44,413 nt of DNA from an uncultured Clostridia bacterium (GTDB lineage: Bacteria; Bacillota; Clostridia; Oscillospirales; CAG-272). The translations under genes and the position numbers were made by a program. Below the pieces are notes generated by a model. The model worked only from the letters and a program-made list of their open reading frames with translations. It was not told the origin of the DNA and ran no database searches. Shown here in pieces: positions 33,384-41,881 of this stretch (the first letter of the stretch is position 1; every line of letters begins with the position of its first letter). The stretch covers positions 1 to 44,413 of the forward strand of contig CAMEON010000011.1 in assembly GCA_945929845.1 (NCBI GenBank). The letters are read 5' to 3'.

Positions 33384-33457
33384 AGATAGGATGGTTGATC
33401 GCACGCACAAGGGGGCGACCCCGGCGGGCAGAGGGCCATCGGAAAGGGCGACTATTC

Positions 33458-34333
33458 ATGAACCGTACCCGCATACTTCCCCGACTGGCCTTCTGGCTGT
33501 CAGCCGGTATGAGCCTCCTGTCCGTGATCCTGCGGTCGCTGGCCTTTCTGCTTCACTACGACCGGGAGGTCGGCTACTTTGATTCATCCGCCATACCCGT
33601 CCTCTGCCGGGTGCTCTCCGTGCTGGCTGTTCTCTGCCCTGTGCTGTGCGGACTGCTGATCCCCAAGAACACCCTGCCCGTCCGCACGGGTGGCGGTCGC
33701 CGGGATCTGATCGCCCTCCTGCCTCTTTGCGGATTCCTGCTCTTCCTCTGCCTGACGCTGGCCGGTATCGGAAAGCTCTCTATCCGGTTCCTGATACCCC
33801 TGGCCGTGCTGTCCGCCGGGGGAGCGGCCTACTTCCTGGGTGTCCTGCTGGGCTGGCGCCGCCGGGATCTGCTGGCTCTGGTGGGCTTCTGCCCTGTCCT
33901 GTGGGGTATCCTGGTCATCGCACAGACTTATACCGACCCGTATATCACCATGAACAGCCCCATCAAGCTGGCGGTGCAGTTCGGTGCCCTGGGGCTGATG
34001 CTGGCTCTGTGCGGTGAGCTGCGGTATCACCTGGAGCACCCCGCCCCCAGGGTGTACCTGGCCGTGCAGAGCATGGGCATGTTCTTCTGCCTGACGGCCT
34101 CTGTCCCCTACCTTGTCGCCGCACTGGCCGGCGTGGTGGATCACCCGCTCTACAACCTGTGGAGTGCGGTGCTTCTTGGGCTGGGTATCTACTTCTGCGG
34201 CCGCCTTATCCAGTTCCTTTTCCTGCGTCAACCGGAGGCATCCTCCCCGGCGGAGGCGGCAGATACCGGGACGGCATGGGATAGCGATACAGACCCAACC
34301 CCGCATACCCCGGACGGAGGTGCCGAGACCTGA
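33458..34333 (+). CDS. Eight-helix membrane protein of unknown function
   Basis: A 291-aa plasma-membrane protein with about eight predicted helices (for example LAFWLSAGMSLLSVILRSLAF and IPVLCRVLSVLAVLCPVLCG). Short loops and a hydrophilic Thr/Pro/Asp-rich C terminus follow. I do not recognise a family. ATG 33458 follows GGAAAGGG by about 10 nt. It is followed after 26 nt by a WYL-type regulator, then an alcohol dehydrogenase and a GH36 enzyme, and could be the first gene of that operon. Confidence 0.75.
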   Translation: MNRTRILPRLAFWLSAGMSLLSVILRSLAFLLHYDREVGYFDSSAIPVLCRVLSVLAVLCPVLCGLLIPKNTLPVRTGGGRRDLIALLPLCGFLLFLCLTLAGIGKLSIRFLIPLAVLSAGGAAYFLGVLLGWRRRDLLALVGFCPVLWGILVIAQTYTDPYITMNSPIKLAVQFGALGLMLALCGELRYHLEHPAPRVYLAVQSMGMFFCLTASVPYLVAALAGVVDHPLYNLWSAVLLGLGIYFCGRLIQFLFLRQPEASSPAEAADTGTAWDSDTDPTPHTPDGGAET

Positions 34334-34359
34334 TACAGACCAGTGAAGGAGGTGTTACC

Positions 34360-34920
34360 ATGCGCGCATCCCCCAATACCCGCATCCAATGGTTTCACAA
34401 CGAGCTGGTGAAGAAGTCCTACCCCAACGCAGTCCGGCTGGCCGAGCGATTCCATATGTCCCGGCGGCAGGCTCAACGGGATATTGACTTCCTGAGAACC
34501 AACCTGGGTGCCCCGCTGGTGTACGACCAGCACCGGATGGGATACATGTACGAAACGCCCTTCACACTGCCCATCGCCATCACCTCCGAGAACGACGATA
34601 CCATCACCCACATATCCGCCAACCCCTTCTCCCCCCGTGCTGACGACGGGGATCCCCTGGAGGTGGACAGCGTCATCATACAGAGTCAGATCCCCTACAC
34701 CGCCATGCTGGGCATCAGCGACAAGCTGACCGTGCTGGAGATGCGGGGCTACATCATATCCGAGGAGCAGAAGGGGGAGTACCTCTGCGAGTTCCACAAC
34801 ATAGACCGCTTCCTGTGCGCCATCCTGACCGCCCGGTCAGGCATCCGCATCCTGGAGCCGACATGGCTACGGGACAAGCTGCTCCACATGGCCGAGAAGG
34901 CCATCGCCAACAATTCCTGA
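34360..34920 (+). CDS. Short WYL-family-like transcriptional regulator
   Basis: A 186-aa DNA-binding protein. Residues 1-60 are a DeoR/HTH_11-type winged helix (YPNAVRLAERFHMSRRQAQRDIDFLRTNLGAPLVYD). The C terminus resembles the WCX extension of WYL proteins: CEFHNIDRFLCAILTARSGIRILEPTWLRDKL. Full WYL regulators are about 300 aa, with the ligand-binding WYL domain between these parts, which here is short or missing. GGAGG lies 7 nt before the ATG. It may regulate the flanking enzyme genes. Confidence 0.7.
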   Translation: MRASPNTRIQWFHNELVKKSYPNAVRLAERFHMSRRQAQRDIDFLRTNLGAPLVYDQHRMGYMYETPFTLPIAITSENDDTITHISANPFSPRADDGDPLEVDSVIIQSQIPYTAMLGISDKLTVLEMRGYIISEEQKGEYLCEFHNIDRFLCAILTARSGIRILEPTWLRDKLLHMAEKAIANNS

Positions 34921-34949
34921 TCCCATTCCGAAAGGTAGCATACATAAAT

Positions 34950-36101
34950 ATGAAAGAATTCCATGTAAACACAGAGATCTTCTTCGGTGAGCGTGCCCTG
35001 GATCGCCTGGCCGGCCTGTCCTTTGACCGGGTGCTGATCATTGCAGACCCCTTCGTGGTCTCCAGCGGGCTGATCCATCTGGTGACCTCCCGACTGGAGG
35101 AGGGACATCTGTCCTACGAGCTGTTTACCAATGTGGTGCCGGATCCGCCCATCGACAAGGTGATCGATGGTGTGGCTACCGTGCTGGCTTCCTGCCCGCC
35201 CTGTCTCGTGGCCGTGGGCGGCGGTTCCGCCATGGACACCGCCAAGGCCATCCGCACCTTCGCCGGCCGGATCAAGCCCGGCTACCGCCCGCACCTGATC
35301 GCCATCCCCACCACCAGCGGCACCGGCAGTGAGGTCACACGCTTCGCCGTCATCACAGACCCCGAGGCCGGTCGCAAGTACCCCCTGGTGTCCGAGGAGC
35401 TGATCCCGGATGAGGCCATCCTGGACGAGGAGCTGGTCAAGAGCGTCCCCGCCTCGGTCACGGCTGACACCGGCATGGATGTGATGACCCATGCGCTGGA
35501 GGCCTATGTGAGCAAGAACAACAACGAGTTCTCCGGTGCTCTGGCCGAGAAGGCCGTGGAGATCATCGGGCAGTTCCTGTACCGCTCCTACAGCAACAAC
35601 CAGGACACCCACGCCCGCCGGAAGATGCACATCGCCGCCTGCCTGGCCGGTCTGGCCTTTGACTCCGCTTCCCTGGGTCTGAACCACGGCATGGCTCACC
35701 AGCTGGGTGCCAGGTTCCATATCCCCCACGGGCGAGCCAATGCCATGCTGTTGCCCTACATTGTGGAGTACAACACCGGCATCGGCCCCACCACCCGCTC
35801 CCAGGGTGATTACCCGCCCTGCGTCCGCCGCTACTGCAACATGGCTCGGATCCTGGGCGTGAGCAACATCAATGAAGTCACCACCGTCCGCTCCCTGATC
35901 AGCTACATCCACTTCATGAATGAGGAAATGCTCATCCCCAAGACCGTGTCCGAAGCCACCGGCGGTGCCGTGACCCAGGAGGAGTATGAGGCTGCACTGG
36001 ACGCCATGGCTGATGCCGCCCTGGCCGACGGTTGCACCGCCACCAACCCCCGCACGCCTACCAAGGAAGAGATCATTCAGATCTACAGGAAGATCTGGTA
36101 A
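34950..36101 (+). CDS. Iron-containing alcohol dehydrogenase
   Basis: A 383-aa NAD(P)-dependent group III (iron-type) alcohol dehydrogenase, closest in style to short-chain alcohol forms such as PduQ/EutG. Visible parts: dinucleotide-binding GGGSAMDTAKAI near 90 and PTTSGTGSEVTRFAVI near 127. The metal-binding region has GMDVMTHALEAYVS, GLNHGMAHQLGARFHIPHG and the final His. A start at 34950 (MKEFHVNTEIFFG) matches family length. AAAGG is somewhat far (15 nt). It reduces or oxidises a small alcohol/aldehyde that cannot be named. Confidence 0.9.
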   Translation: MKEFHVNTEIFFGERALDRLAGLSFDRVLIIADPFVVSSGLIHLVTSRLEEGHLSYELFTNVVPDPPIDKVIDGVATVLASCPPCLVAVGGGSAMDTAKAIRTFAGRIKPGYRPHLIAIPTTSGTGSEVTRFAVITDPEAGRKYPLVSEELIPDEAILDEELVKSVPASVTADTGMDVMTHALEAYVSKNNNEFSGALAEKAVEIIGQFLYRSYSNNQDTHARRKMHIAACLAGLAFDSASLGLNHGMAHQLGARFHIPHGRANAMLLPYIVEYNTGIGPTTRSQGDYPPCVRRYCNMARILGVSNINEVTTVRSLISYIHFMNEEMLIPKTVSEATGGAVTQEEYEAALDAMADAALADGCTATNPRTPTKEEIIQIYRKIW

Positions 36102-36171
36102 AGCGTCCGGTCACGGCAGCACATAGAGAAACAGAAGAGGCCACATCGGCGAGAAAGGAAAGGTCTTACCT

Positions 36172-38139
36172 ATGAAAAGTACCAAAGCGGATATGTCCCT
36201 GCTCCCTGCCCTGCACCCTTTCACCACTCCTGCCGCCATTCCTGTTACCTACACCCTGGGCGGCCGCCGCTTCTGCGGCTTCCCGGAGGAGTTCCACCCC
36301 ACCGTCAGCCACCGCCGGATAGATGCCCGGCTGGAGGAGACGGTAGTGACTGCCCATACACCGGAGGGTCTGGAGCTGAAGGCCGTCTGTCAGGTGTACC
36401 TGGACTACCCGGTGGTGGACTGGGTCATGTATGTCACCAACCGGGGGACGGAAAACTCCCCCATCCTGTCCGACTGGCGCATCGTCACGGAGTACGCCGG
36501 AGAGTCCCCCCGCCTGGCTCACAGCAACGGGGACACCTGCAACCAGGAGGGCTACACCTGGTGGACGGATCCCCTGCCGGAGGGTACTGTGCGCACCGTC
36601 AAGCCCGACGGCGACGGCACCTCCTGCAAGGGTGCCTTCCCCTACATGCGCCTGTGCTTCAATGGCTGGGGCGTGAATGTGGCTGTGGGCTGGACCGGCA
36701 CCTGGCAGGTGGATGTGCGGTGTACCGATGGCCGGGTCTCCCTGTCCGCCGGGCAGGCCGCCTTCGCCTCCTACCTGAAGCCGGGAGAGACCGTCCGCAC
36801 CCCCCGCATGACCTACGAGGGCTACACCGGGGAGGAGACCCGCGCCGCCAACCTGTGGCGGAGCTTCTACTTTGACCACATCCTGCCCCGGCGGGACGGG
36901 AACCCCCTGCCGCCCCAGCTTGTCCTGCACACCTGGATGATAGACGGTCTGCCGGAGTTCTGCGGCGTGACCGAGGAGAATCAGATCAAGGCTCTGGAAA
37001 CCTATCGGGCAGGCGGTCTGCACCCGGACATCTGGTGGATCGATGCCGGCTGGTACCCCTGCAACAACACCTGGCCCATCACCGGCAACTGGTACCCCCA
37101 TCCGGAGCACTTCCCCCGTGGCATGGGCCCGGTGGGTCAGTACTGCGACCGGGAGAACATGCAGCTCCTGGTCTGGTTTGAGCCGGAACGGGTGTATCAC
37201 ACCTCCGACCTGTTCCGCCAGCATCCGGACTTCCTGCTGAAGTACCGGGGCGCACCCAACCAGTGGCTGGAGGAGAACGCCCTGCTCAATCTGGGCGACC
37301 CAGCGGTCTGCGACTGGCTGATCGAGCTAATAGACGGGATCATCAAGGAGAGCCACATCCGCGTCTACCGCCAGGACTTCAACTTTCCGCCGGCTCCCTA
37401 CTGGGACTCCAACACGGAGCCGGGGCGGGTCGGCCTGCTGGAGAATCTGCACATTCAGGGCTACTACCGCTACTGGGATGCCCTGCTGGAGCGCAACCCC
37501 GGGCTGTGGATAGACTCCTGCGCCTCCGGTGGCCGCCGGAACGACCTGGAGACCATGCGCCGGGCTGTGCCGTTGCACTACACCGATGTGGGCTACGGCA
37601 ACCACCTCATCAAGCAGCTCCAGCACCGGGAGATGTTCCAGTGGATCCCCTACTTCCGGGCCCACACCATGAACTGGGATCAGCCGGACGGCACCTACGG
37701 GAATACCAACCAGCCGCTGGACGAGTTCGCCTTCCAGAACGCCATGACTCCCGCCATGACCTGCATGGTGGAGTGGAACGACAGCCCGGCCATGTACGCC
37801 CTGGCTCGTCGGATGCTCCCCGTGTGGCGTAAGGCCGCCGCCCTGGAGCTGTCCTGCGACTACTACCCCCTGACTGACTGCCGCCGGGATGCCTCCGACT
37901 GGTACGCCATGCAGTTTGACGGGGTACGTGAGGGCTTCATCCAGATCATCCGCAACATCCGGGTGGCAGAGGACAGCGTGACCCTGCACCCCTATGTGGA
38001 TGTGACCAAGACCTACACCTTCACGGATGTGTTGGGCAAGCGCAGCTTTGTGGTATCGGGTGCCGCCCTTGCCGACGAGGGCTTCTGTGACCGGCTGGAA
38101 CCCCGCTCCGGCGTGATATGGTTCTACACCAAGGCGTAA
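36172..38139 (+). CDS. GH36-like alpha-galactosidase family enzyme
   Basis: A 655-aa glycoside hydrolase of clan GH-D. The N-terminal half is beta-rich. The catalytic barrel has PDIWWIDAGWY near 285, the nucleophile candidate Asp in VYRQDFNFPP near 403, and the acid/base candidate in IDSCASGGRRNDLETMRRA near 455. The C-terminal beta domain is present. The nucleophile context YRQDFN differs from the K-x-D of best-known GH36 enzymes. No signal peptide is seen, so it would act inside the cell on imported oligosaccharides. GAAAGGAAAGG lies 8 nt before the ATG. No transporter gene lies nearby. Confidence 0.82.
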   Translation: MKSTKADMSLLPALHPFTTPAAIPVTYTLGGRRFCGFPEEFHPTVSHRRIDARLEETVVTAHTPEGLELKAVCQVYLDYPVVDWVMYVTNRGTENSPILSDWRIVTEYAGESPRLAHSNGDTCNQEGYTWWTDPLPEGTVRTVKPDGDGTSCKGAFPYMRLCFNGWGVNVAVGWTGTWQVDVRCTDGRVSLSAGQAAFASYLKPGETVRTPRMTYEGYTGEETRAANLWRSFYFDHILPRRDGNPLPPQLVLHTWMIDGLPEFCGVTEENQIKALETYRAGGLHPDIWWIDAGWYPCNNTWPITGNWYPHPEHFPRGMGPVGQYCDRENMQLLVWFEPERVYHTSDLFRQHPDFLLKYRGAPNQWLEENALLNLGDPAVCDWLIELIDGIIKESHIRVYRQDFNFPPAPYWDSNTEPGRVGLLENLHIQGYYRYWDALLERNPGLWIDSCASGGRRNDLETMRRAVPLHYTDVGYGNHLIKQLQHREMFQWIPYFRAHTMNWDQPDGTYGNTNQPLDEFAFQNAMTPAMTCMVEWNDSPAMYALARRMLPVWRKAAALELSCDYYPLTDCRRDASDWYAMQFDGVREGFIQIIRNIRVAEDSVTLHPYVDVTKTYTFTDVLGKRSFVVSGAALADEGFCDRLEPRSGVIWFYTKA

Positions 38140-38162
38140 GCGATCCCCAAAGTATCAATATA

Positions 38163-38233
38163 AGGGCTCTGCCCGGACTTTGCATTCTCCATGAACCGTT
38201 ACGGCTTCATGGGCAGAGTCCGGGCAGAGCCCT
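38163..38233. terminator. Long hairpin between convergent genes
   Basis: A perfect 17-bp outer stem (AGGGCTCTGCCCGGACT and its complement) encloses an inner stem CCATGAA-CCG/CGG-TTCATGG. No T-run follows on either strand. It probably acts as a bidirectional terminator between the GH36 gene and the minus-strand gene, or as an RNA end-protecting structure. Confidence 0.55.
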
Positions 38234-38264
38234 ACCTATTGTATATTACTGATACTGTATGAGA

Positions 38265-39842
38265 TCAGGGCAAGTCCTCTATGACATCCTCCAGCACATC
38301 GCCGGCATCCTCCACATGCTCCAGCAGGTATTCCCGGATCTCCTCGCCGGTGATCTCGCCGTCCTCGCCAAGGCTCTGGATCGCCTGCTCGGACAGAACC
38401 ACCGCCACATCATCCGGCACATCAATGTCATAGGTTTCAAAGGACTCCTGCACCGCCTGCCGCACGGTTGCTTCCCGTTCCTCCGGGGACAGCTCCAGCA
38501 CATTGGTCAGAGTCTCCGCTACCTGATCCAGCATATCATCGTACCGGCCATCCTGTAACAGATCCGTCTCCATCACAGAGGCCACCAGGCGGATGCTCAT
38601 GGTATGAAATGCATCCACCAGCGGAGCCAGATGAGCATTCTCATTCAGGGTGTCAGATACTTTGTTCAAAAGGCCACTCTGCCCCACCTGTTCCATAAGC
38701 GATTCCACAGACTGCGTGGGACGGAGGATCCCGCTCTGTACCAGCTCCTCCAGCATATCCAGCACCGTGTCCAAGTCCTGTTCCAACAGCACCGGAGTTT
38801 CCCGAGAGAACAGCACCAGGGCTTCCTCCACCACCGGCTCGGCAATGCTGTCCACCGTAGGCCGCTTCATGCCCATGCAGGCCTCCCCATCGGACCAGGC
38901 GGTGGCCAGTCCGCTGACCGCCTCCGCGCCCACTTCCGTCAGCCAGTCGGAAGCAAGCAGAGCATCGCACAGAGCCTGGATGGAGTCCTTGTCTTCCTCT
39001 CCCATCTTCCATTGGTCGTCCTGATCCCGAACCCACTGATACACCTGAAGGCCATGCCCCACACCGTCAGAAATATAGCATAGCTCTGCTTCCAGGTTGA
39101 CAGGCACCACCGCCTCACCGGACTGCCCGCTCCCACTGGTCAGCCCACCGTACAGCATCCAGCCCATAGCGGCATTCACCGACCGGACAGCTATATTTTT
39201 CTCCACCGCCTCCACGGTGGCCCGCACCTCCTCCTCATCGGTGTCCAGATCCTCCAGCATATCCTGTACCATGTCCGTCTGTTGGACACCGGTGTCAAGC
39301 AGGGTGTCCACCGTGTGGGAGACCGTCAGCATATACCCGCACAGAGGAGCCAAAGTCATAAGAACGATCAGCATACCGTTACATATACCCATGGCCACAC
39401 CGGGAACGCTGGTCTTTTTGCTGTCACTGCTGTCCTTTTTCTTCTTCCGAAGCACCAGATGGACAGGGATCCCCACCGTGAGACGCAGGAACAAGAGGAT
39501 CAATATGAACAGTGCAAGGAACAGTGCAGGTGCCACCGCATAGGCTATCAATTCCCGCATCCCTGCCTCCCCGGATGGGGACAGTGCCATGAAATCATCT
39601 ACGCCTGCCCCCAATCCGGTGAATACCTTATTGCAGATCAGATCACCAATAACGCCCCGCAAACCGCGGGCAACGAGAAAGGCCACAATGCCTGCCAAAA
39701 AAGTCAAACCCAGGAAGGCACCGGCCTCCGGCACCGAGCGTCGCCGTCCGCACAGCGTACAGACCAACGCTACGATGAGAGCATACAGAATCACGACTGC
39801 CGTAAATCCGGTCATGGAAACAGAAGCAGAAACAGAAAACAT
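38265..39842 (-). CDS. Unrecognised membrane protein with long acidic C-terminal region
   Basis: A 525-aa protein. The first 180 residues hold four predicted helices (TGFTAVVILYALIVALVCTL, AFLGLTFLAGIVAFLVARGL, AYAVAPALFLALFILILLFL, GICNGMLIVLMTLAPLCGYM) with a basic linker RKKKKDSSDSKK. The order recalls CvpA-type proteins, which is a guess. The remaining ~340 residues are acidic and helical (for example DMLEDLDTDEEEVRATVEAVE), ending VEDAGDVLEDVIEDLP. I know no family for it. Start 39842 is used because the promoter's -10 overlaps upstream ATGs. It is a single-gene unit. Confidence 0.75.
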   Translation of the reverse strand: MFSVSASVSMTGFTAVVILYALIVALVCTLCGRRRSVPEAGAFLGLTFLAGIVAFLVARGLRGVIGDLICNKVFTGLGAGVDDFMALSPSGEAGMRELIAYAVAPALFLALFILILLFLRLTVGIPVHLVLRKKKKDSSDSKKTSVPGVAMGICNGMLIVLMTLAPLCGYMLTVSHTVDTLLDTGVQQTDMVQDMLEDLDTDEEEVRATVEAVEKNIAVRSVNAAMGWMLYGGLTSGSGQSGEAVVPVNLEAELCYISDGVGHGLQVYQWVRDQDDQWKMGEEDKDSIQALCDALLASDWLTEVGAEAVSGLATAWSDGEACMGMKRPTVDSIAEPVVEEALVLFSRETPVLLEQDLDTVLDMLEELVQSGILRPTQSVESLMEQVGQSGLLNKVSDTLNENAHLAPLVDAFHTMSIRLVASVMETDLLQDGRYDDMLDQVAETLTNVLELSPEEREATVRQAVQESFETYDIDVPDDVAVVLSEQAIQSLGEDGEITGEEIREYLLEHVEDAGDVLEDVIEDLP

Positions 39843-39876
39843 AAAGTACCCCCGCTCGTCCCTATCATATACCCTC

Positions 39877-39905
39877 ATTATAACGACATTTCGTCGGTTT
39901 GTCAA
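39877..39905 (-). promoter_or_regulatory. Consensus sigma-A promoter of the 525-aa membrane protein gene
   Basis: Minus-strand TTGACA (39900-39905), a 17-nt spacer and TATAAT (39877-39882), both perfect. The spacer contains CGAC-GAAAT-GTCG, a possible small operator. It should be strongly expressed unless repressed. Confidence 0.8.
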
Positions 39906-39944
39906 TTGTTTTTTCCACAATTCTGCAAATTTGGTTTCTGCTGG

Positions 39945-40268
39945 ATCACAGTTCAGCCATCAATGTCATTAAGGAAACGCTGATTGAATGAGTTGGTACA
40001 GATTCGGTGCAGTTTTTTCGTCTGCGATTGCGAAAAACTCAAGATGTACTGGGTGTACATCGAGTTTTTCAGCAAGAAGCAGGCGGGAAAAGATGTGCCG
40101 CCGAATCAATCAGCGGCTCCGTCATTATTCCAGGAGAGCCTCCGGCGGAGCCAGGGCGTTACTGTCGCCCAAAATAGCAAAAACGCCTTCGCTGAACTTT
40201 GCTCTGCCCCCTCGCCCCGCTCTACGGTGGAAAAGGGAGCGTACTGCGGGGGGTAGGTGAACTGTAAC
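39945..40268 (+). mobile_element. MITE-like element, copy D (composite)
   Basis: The right 130 bp (GGAGCCAGGGCGTTAC, CAAAATAGCAAAAACGCC, GGAAAAGGGAGCG, then TGAACTGTAAC) match copies A and C. The left terminal sequence ATCACAGTTCA matches the 11-bp repeat at 9 positions. The left interior is unrelated to A or C and instead holds a large nested hairpin (39978-40115). It could be a hybrid or a copy into which another unit inserted. Confidence 0.6.
39978..40115 (+). other. Nested hairpin with alternative pairing inside repeat copy D
   Basis: The outer stem is CGCTGATTGA/TCAATCAGCG. The inner stem is GAAAAACTC-GATGTAC/GTACATC-GAGTTTTTC with a two-base bulge. An upstream AGTTTTTTCG (40011-40020) can instead pair with the same CGAAAAACT (40031-40039). 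Two mutually exclusive folds are therefore possible, as in attenuators. No gene is nearby on the plus strand except tRNA-Ser. Confidence 0.45.
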
Positions 40269-40309
40269 GACAACACAGCAGAGAAGTTTCTTTATTTTTC
40301 AAAAAGCTC

Positions 40310-40338
40310 TTGACAAACGGGTCGTAATCGTGTATAAT
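40310..40338 (+). promoter_or_regulatory. Promoter of tRNA-Ser
   Basis: TTGACA (40310-40315), a 17-nt spacer and TATAAT (40333-40338), both perfect, 41 nt before the mature tRNA 5' end. Confidence 0.85.
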
Positions 40339-40379
40339 ACATACGCTGTGAGTTCTGCAAACGGCACTCACGCGGGTAC

Positions 40380-40471
40380 GGAGAAGTACTCAAGAGGCCG
40401 AAGAGGCGCCCCTGCTAAGGGTGTAGGTCGGGTTTACCGGCGCGAGAGTTCAAATCTCTCCTTCTCCGCCA
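40380..40471 (+). tRNA. tRNA-Ser, anticodon GCT
   Basis: A 92-nt tRNA with encoded CCA. The acceptor arm GGAGAAG/CTTCTCC is perfect, with discriminator G then CCA. The anticodon is GCT at 40414-40416 within a CTGCTAA loop, on a five-pair stem with one G-U. The long variable arm and T-arm GAGAG-TTCAAAT-CTCTC are class II features of serine tRNAs. It reads AGC and AGU. It abuts the likely prophage end, and tRNA 3' ends are frequent phage integration sites. Confidence 0.95.
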
Positions 40472-40479
40472 AACAAAAA

Positions 40480-40511
40480 CCCCCCGGATTTTTCTATTTC
40501 CGGGGGGTTTT
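40480..40511 (+). terminator. Terminator of tRNA-Ser
   Basis: CCCCCCGGA and TCCGGGGGG (9 bp) close a short A/T-rich loop and are followed by TTTT. Confidence 0.85.
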
Positions 40512-40569
40512 CCTTGTTTTACAAAGGTTTTTGATGTCCGTTCCTCAACATTCCACTTTACATATTATA

Positions 40570-41472
40570 TCATATTGTACCATGTTTTATCTCTACATCT
40601 GTAGTCAAAATGTAGTCGCTTTTTCTCTCCAGATACTTCTCCATGTACCTGATCCGATTCTGGTAGTTCCGCACCTGCACAACGGTGTACGCATACACAC
40701 CGTTTTTGTACCCTCTGGCCATTCTGTACAGCAGCATTATGAGTGCCCACAGCGTGTACATGAGCATAGGCCAGGAGAACGCCCGGACGGGGCCGAAAGC
40801 AAATCCCATGAACAGGAGAACAGAAGCGATACTCCAGACCGTATTTTTCCATCCTTTCTTGCTGTCGCAATACTCTTCACCGGTCTTTCCTACACCGCCC
40901 CGTCCCCGATGCGTTGGATTGTCACACAGGATCATGTCTTCTGTCAGCTCGATGGGCTTTATCATGTTTATGGCATACACCTTTGCCCCTATCCGTCGGC
41001 TTTGGAATCTCCGGGTCAGCTCGTCCTTTTTCTTTCCCTCACATTCCGCCATGTACACATCGAAATCCAGATTCAGCTTGCGGCAGGCCGTTCTCCTGGT
41101 TTCCTCCAGCTCCTCCTGTATCTCCTGTAACAGGAAGGGCTTCATTTGTTCTGTGCCTGCCCGTATCACCCGTTCTCTCATGTCCTGATATGCTTTTCTT
41201 ACGGTCTCCAGTTCCTTTTCCTTTTTCCCTGATTCGGCACCTATCTCCAGCATGGCGTATTCGGACAGAATGAATGCGGCTATGATAGGAACGCCTCCGT
41301 ACAGTGTCCGTAAGGCGATCACCGGCGTCAGGTCAAACCACACCGCACCGACCACCACCACAGGAGCCAGCAGACACAGATAGGAAAGCAGGTTCTTTCC
41401 TATCTCCTTCATGATCCGTTTCATCCGTCCTGCCCGTTCCGCCTTTTCTGTCTCACTGTCCAGCATTTCCAT
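40570..41472 (-). CDS. Unrecognised membrane protein in prophage-like module (300 aa)
   Basis: A 300-aa protein with two predicted helices near the N terminus (LLSYLCLLAPVVVVGAVWF; LYGGVPIIAAFILSEYAML) and a charged, coiled-coil-prone central region near 75-150. A Gly/Arg-rich loop THRGRGGVGKTGEEYC is followed by two more helices near 215-255. No known family. GGAGG lies 8 nt before ATG 41472, and the start overlaps the preceding gene by 20 nt. It is the last gene before tRNA-Ser and probably belongs to the prophage-like region; no lysin is evident. Confidence 0.7.
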   Translation of the reverse strand: MEMLDSETEKAERAGRMKRIMKEIGKNLLSYLCLLAPVVVVGAVWFDLTPVIALRTLYGGVPIIAAFILSEYAMLEIGAESGKKEKELETVRKAYQDMRERVIRAGTEQMKPFLLQEIQEELEETRRTACRKLNLDFDVYMAECEGKKKDELTRRFQSRRIGAKVYAINMIKPIELTEDMILCDNPTHRGRGGVGKTGEEYCDSKKGWKNTVWSIASVLLFMGFAFGPVRAFSWPMLMYTLWALIMLLYRMARGYKNGVYAYTVVQVRNYQNRIRYMEKYLERKSDYILTTDVEIKHGTI

Positions 41473-41881
41473 CTTCGGATCCTCCCCTCACTTTGAAAAT
41501 CCATGCAACAGCACTCAGCCCCCAAGAGGCCAGTCCGCCAAGTAACGCATAGAAGGCCACTTCCTCCAGCTTCGGTATGTACGGTGCTGCTTTTCGCAAA
41601 CCGACCAGGATCAGGTATACAAGTGCCACAGCCAGCACACGCACCAGTCCCATGTGTTTCTTCATGGTTCCGATCACCGTGTCCCTGAAGGCCCACAGAA
41701 CCAGAACCAACGCCATGACAGCCCCGGTACCGAGGCCAGCCTGCACCTTGATGACGGTTTCCTCCCGCCATACAGTAAACAGTTGCATGGCCCGGATCGC
41801 CGGAGGCAAAGCCGCCGCAAGGAATGAAGCTGTCCTGAAAATCAGGTACCACGCCTTACAGTTCAGCCGCATCCGTGCCAT
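41453..41881 (-). CDS. Small unrecognised membrane protein in prophage-like module (142 aa)
   Basis: A 142-aa protein with three or four predicted helices (including GTGAVMALVLVLWAFRDTVIG, VRVLAVALVYLILVGL, AFYALLGGLASWGLSAVAWIF) and a short charged C terminus. Size and topology would suit a holin-like role, but no holin signature is recognised. It overlaps both neighbours (26 nt with the upstream gene, 20 nt with the downstream one), so it is tightly coupled. GGAGG lies 6 nt before the ATG. Confidence 0.7.
   Translation of the reverse strand: MARMRLNCKAWYLIFRTASFLAAALPPAIRAMQLFTVWREETVIKVQAGLGTGAVMALVLVLWAFRDTVIGTMKKHMGLVRVLAVALVYLILVGLRKAAPYIPKLEEVAFYALLGGLASWGLSAVAWIFKVRGGSEDGNAGQ

Noticed and set aside
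36166-37224. Minus-strand frame opposite the GH36 gene
   Set aside because: Antisense shadow of a full-length enzyme gene with catalytic motifs.
40460-40475. Prophage attachment core at the tRNA-Ser 3' end
   Set aside because: Only one copy of this sequence is seen in the window, so an att repeat cannot be supported here; it is noted only as a possibility.
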